This document shows positions 61,966 through 64,000 of a stretch of DNA of 64,000 nt, piece after piece. The stretch's first letter is position 1; every line of letters starts with the position of its first letter. The position numbers and the translations under genes are program-made. The stretch is taken from contig NZ_JBHUQE010000001.1 of NCBI RefSeq assembly GCF_042687825.1, positions 62,001 to 126,000 of the forward strand, in the 5' to 3' direction. The DNA comes from Sedimentitalea sp042687825 (GTDB lineage: Bacteria > Pseudomonadota > Alphaproteobacteria > Rhodobacterales > Rhodobacteraceae). Under the pieces are notes generated by a model. It saw only the letters and a list, made by a program, of their open reading frames with translations. It had not been told where the DNA came from and ran no database searches.

Positions 61966-64000
61966 ATGAAGGACAACCTTGCCATCACTGGCGGCGTTCA
62001 CACCAACCGACCGCATGACAGCGCCATCAAGCATGTCACCGGCCGCGCCGAATACACCGACGACATCGCCGAACCGATCGGCACGCTACATGCCTATCTG
62101 GGCGTGTCCACGGTGACCCATGCCCGGATCAAGGCCATCGACCTGACCAGGGTGCGCAATGCGCCCGGGGTGGTCGGCGTGCTGACGGCAGACGACATTC
62201 CCGGCGTCAACGATATCAGCCCGACCGGGCTGCATGACGAGCCGGTGTTTCCCACCGAAAAGGTGGAATTTCACGGCCAGCCGCTGTTCGCCGTCGTGGC
62301 CCAGACCCGCGATGCCGCGCGCCGGGCCGCCGAACTGGCACAGATCGACTATGAGCCGCTGCCGCATGCGCTGGACCCCATCGCGGCGCAACAGGCCGGT
62401 TATCCGCATGTCACGGCCCCCCTGAAACTGGAACGGGGCGACGTGGCAGCGGGGTTTGCCGGCGCCGCGCACCGCATTCAGGCCCGCATGACGGTGGGCG
62501 GACAGGATCACATGTATCTCGAGGGTCAGATCGCCTTTGCCCTACCCGGCGAGGATGACGACGTGATCCTGCATTGCTCGACTCAGCATCCCAGCGAGGC
62601 GCAGCACATGGTCGCGCATGTTCTGGGCGTGCCCTCGAACGCGGTCACGGTCAACGTGCGCCGGATGGGCGGCGGGTTCGGCGGCAAGGAAAGCCAGATG
62701 AACCTGTTCTGTGCCGTGGCCGCGATTGCCGCCAAGAAATGGAACCGCGCCGTCAAGATCCGGCCCGACCGCGATCAGGACATGACCGCCACCGGTAAGC
62801 GGCACGATTTCGTCGTCGACTATGACGTCGCCTTTGACGGCGAGGGCCGGATTCAGGCGGTCGAAGGCAGCTTTGCCGCCCGTTGCGGATTTTCCTCGGA
62901 CCTGTCCGGCCCGGTCACCGACCGCGCGCTGTTCCATGCCGACAACGCCTATTTCTATCCGCATGTACGTCTGGTCAGCCATCCGATGAAGACCAACACC
63001 GTCAGCAACACCGCCTTTCGCGGGTTTGGCGGCCCGCAGGGGGTGATCGTCGCGGAACGGATGATCGAAGAAATCGCATATGCCCTGGACAAGGACCCGC
63101 TGGACGTGCGCAAGGCCAATTTCTATGGCGGTGCGGGGCGCGATCTGACCCCCTATCACCAGCAGGTCGAGGACAACATCCTGCCCCGCCTGATCGGAGA
63201 ACTGGAAAGCAGCAGCGACTATCGCGCCCGGCGCGCGGCCATATTGGCGCATAATGCCGGTGCCAGCGTGATCAAGAAGGGCATCGCCCTGACCCCGGTC
63301 AAGTTCGGCATCTCGTTCACCGCCACCTGGTACAATCAGGCCGGCGCCCTGATCCATGTCTATAATGACGGGTCGATCCACCTGAACCATGGCGGCACCG
63401 AGATGGGACAGGGGTTGAACACCAAGGTCGCACAGGTGGTGGCCGACGCCTTTCAGGTCGATTTCGACCGCATCAAGATCACCAGGACCACCACCGAAAA
63501 GGTGCCCAACACATCGGCCACGGCGGCCTCATCCGGCAGCGACCTGAACGGCATGGCGGCCCTGAACGGGGTCGAGCAGATCAAGGCCCGACTTATCGAT
63601 TTCGCCGTCGCCAAGTGGGAGGTGACCGCCGATCAGGTCGAATTCCTGCCCAACCAGGTACGGATCGGCGAAACGCTGCTGTCCTTTGACGACTTTGTCA
63701 GACAGGCCTACATGGCCCGTGTTCAGCTGTCCGCCGCGGGGTTCTACAAGACCCCGAAAATCCACTGGGACCGGGACAGCGGCAAGGGCCGGCCGTTCTA
63801 TTACTATGCCTATGGCGCGGCCTGTTCCGAGGTTTCCGTGGATACCCTGACCGGCGAATACCGGGTCGAGCGCACCGACATCCTGCATGACGTCGGCAGA
63901 TCGCTGAACCCGGTACTGGACAAGGGCCAGGTCGAGGGCGCGTTCATTCAGGGCATGGGCTGGCTGACCACCGAGGAACTGGTCTGGGACGCCGAGGGGC
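61966..64000 (+). CDS. xdhB: Xanthine dehydrogenase, large molybdopterin subunit (partial)
   Basis: The first 678 codons of XdhB, open to the end of the window; a full subunit is about 770-800 residues. The molybdenum-cofactor motifs MGGGFGGKE, AFRGFGGPQG and HGGTEMGQGLNTK are intact. The start at 61966 has GAGGGGGAACGG upstream. The gene forms an operon with xdhA. The chaperone gene xdhC usually follows and would lie outside. Purine as substrate is inferred from the subunit arrangement; related aldehyde or nicotinate hydroxylases share the fold. Confidence 0.93.
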   Translation, partial: MKDNLAITGGVHTNRPHDSAIKHVTGRAEYTDDIAEPIGTLHAYLGVSTVTHARIKAIDLTRVRNAPGVVGVLTADDIPGVNDISPTGLHDEPVFPTEKVEFHGQPLFAVVAQTRDAARRAAELAQIDYEPLPHALDPIAAQQAGYPHVTAPLKLERGDVAAGFAGAAHRIQARMTVGGQDHMYLEGQIAFALPGEDDDVILHCSTQHPSEAQHMVAHVLGVPSNAVTVNVRRMGGGFGGKESQMNLFCAVAAIAAKKWNRAVKIRPDRDQDMTATGKRHDFVVDYDVAFDGEGRIQAVEGSFAARCGFSSDLSGPVTDRALFHADNAYFYPHVRLVSHPMKTNTVSNTAFRGFGGPQGVIVAERMIEEIAYALDKDPLDVRKANFYGGAGRDLTPYHQQVEDNILPRLIGELESSSDYRARRAAILAHNAGASVIKKGIALTPVKFGISFTATWYNQAGALIHVYNDGSIHLNHGGTEMGQGLNTKVAQVVADAFQVDFDRIKITRTTTEKVPNTSATAASSGSDLNGMAALNGVEQIKARLIDFAVAKWEVTADQVEFLPNQVRIGETLLSFDDFVRQAYMARVQLSAAGFYKTPKIHWDRDSGKGRPFYYYAYGAACSEVSVDTLTGEYRVERTDILHDVGRSLNPVLDKGQVEGAFIQGMGWLTTEELVWDAEG

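Overview
The window is a GC-rich, gene-dense chromosomal segment of an alphaproteobacterium. It most likely comes from the Rhodobacteraceae/Roseobacter group. The evidence is a complete beta-hydroxyaspartate cycle cluster (bhcRABCD), a taurine cluster of the Rhodobacter/Paracoccus type (tauKLM-tauXY-xsc-tauZ-pta with a MocR-like tauR), phosphatidylcholine synthesis through PmtA, a flagellar operon with CtrA-type boxes, and a sulfotransferase/DUF5928 pair. I saw no rRNA or convincing tRNA gene, insertion sequence, prophage or CRISPR array. The only deeply anomalous DNA is a homopolymer repeat between bhcC and bhcD.

Layout. 0-7 kb: peroxiredoxin, a small lipoprotein, a four-gene minus-strand run (ridA-like, GDPD, FemAB-like acetyltransferase, phhB) and a type I secretion ABC/HlyD pair. 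7-18 kb: mlaA-mlaC, a bifunctional penicillin-binding protein, glnK-amtB, tyrB-sseA, two unknown genes, smpB and a lytic transglycosylase. 18-24 kb: a sulfotransferase divergent from a branching-type glycosyltransferase, psd-pssA-pmtA, two small membrane-protein genes and about 1 kb without a supported gene. 24-34.6 kb: motB-flgE-flgK-flgL-flgI, preceded by an RND efflux pair. 35-40.4 kb: one 1795-residue protein with two alpha/beta-hydrolase modules and a CHAT caspase-like protease, preceded by an exact TTAA-N7-TTAA box. 40.4-47.9 kb: cysK, gph and the bhc cluster. 47.9-59.4 kb: the taurine operon and tauR. 59.4-64 kb: a LysR regulator divergent from xdhA-xdhB, with xdhB running off the end.

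How the genes work together. From 41.6 to 59.4 kb the DNA is an island of C2 metabolism. Taurine enters by the TauKLM TRAP transporter, is oxidised by TauXY to sulfoacetaldehyde, split by Xsc to sulfite and acetyl phosphate, and passed to acetyl-CoA by Pta, with TauZ as the probable sulfite/sulfate exporter. Next to it, BhcA-D turn two glyoxylate into oxaloacetate without carbon loss, under BhcR; gph can feed glycolate towards glyoxylate. PssA, Psd and PmtA together make PE and then PC.

The most interesting candidate for an undescribed system is the CHAT/dual-hydrolase protein at 34974-40361. Its box suggests it may belong to the CtrA regulon, as the adjacent motility genes probably do. Functions are inferred from motifs and context only; no database search was run.
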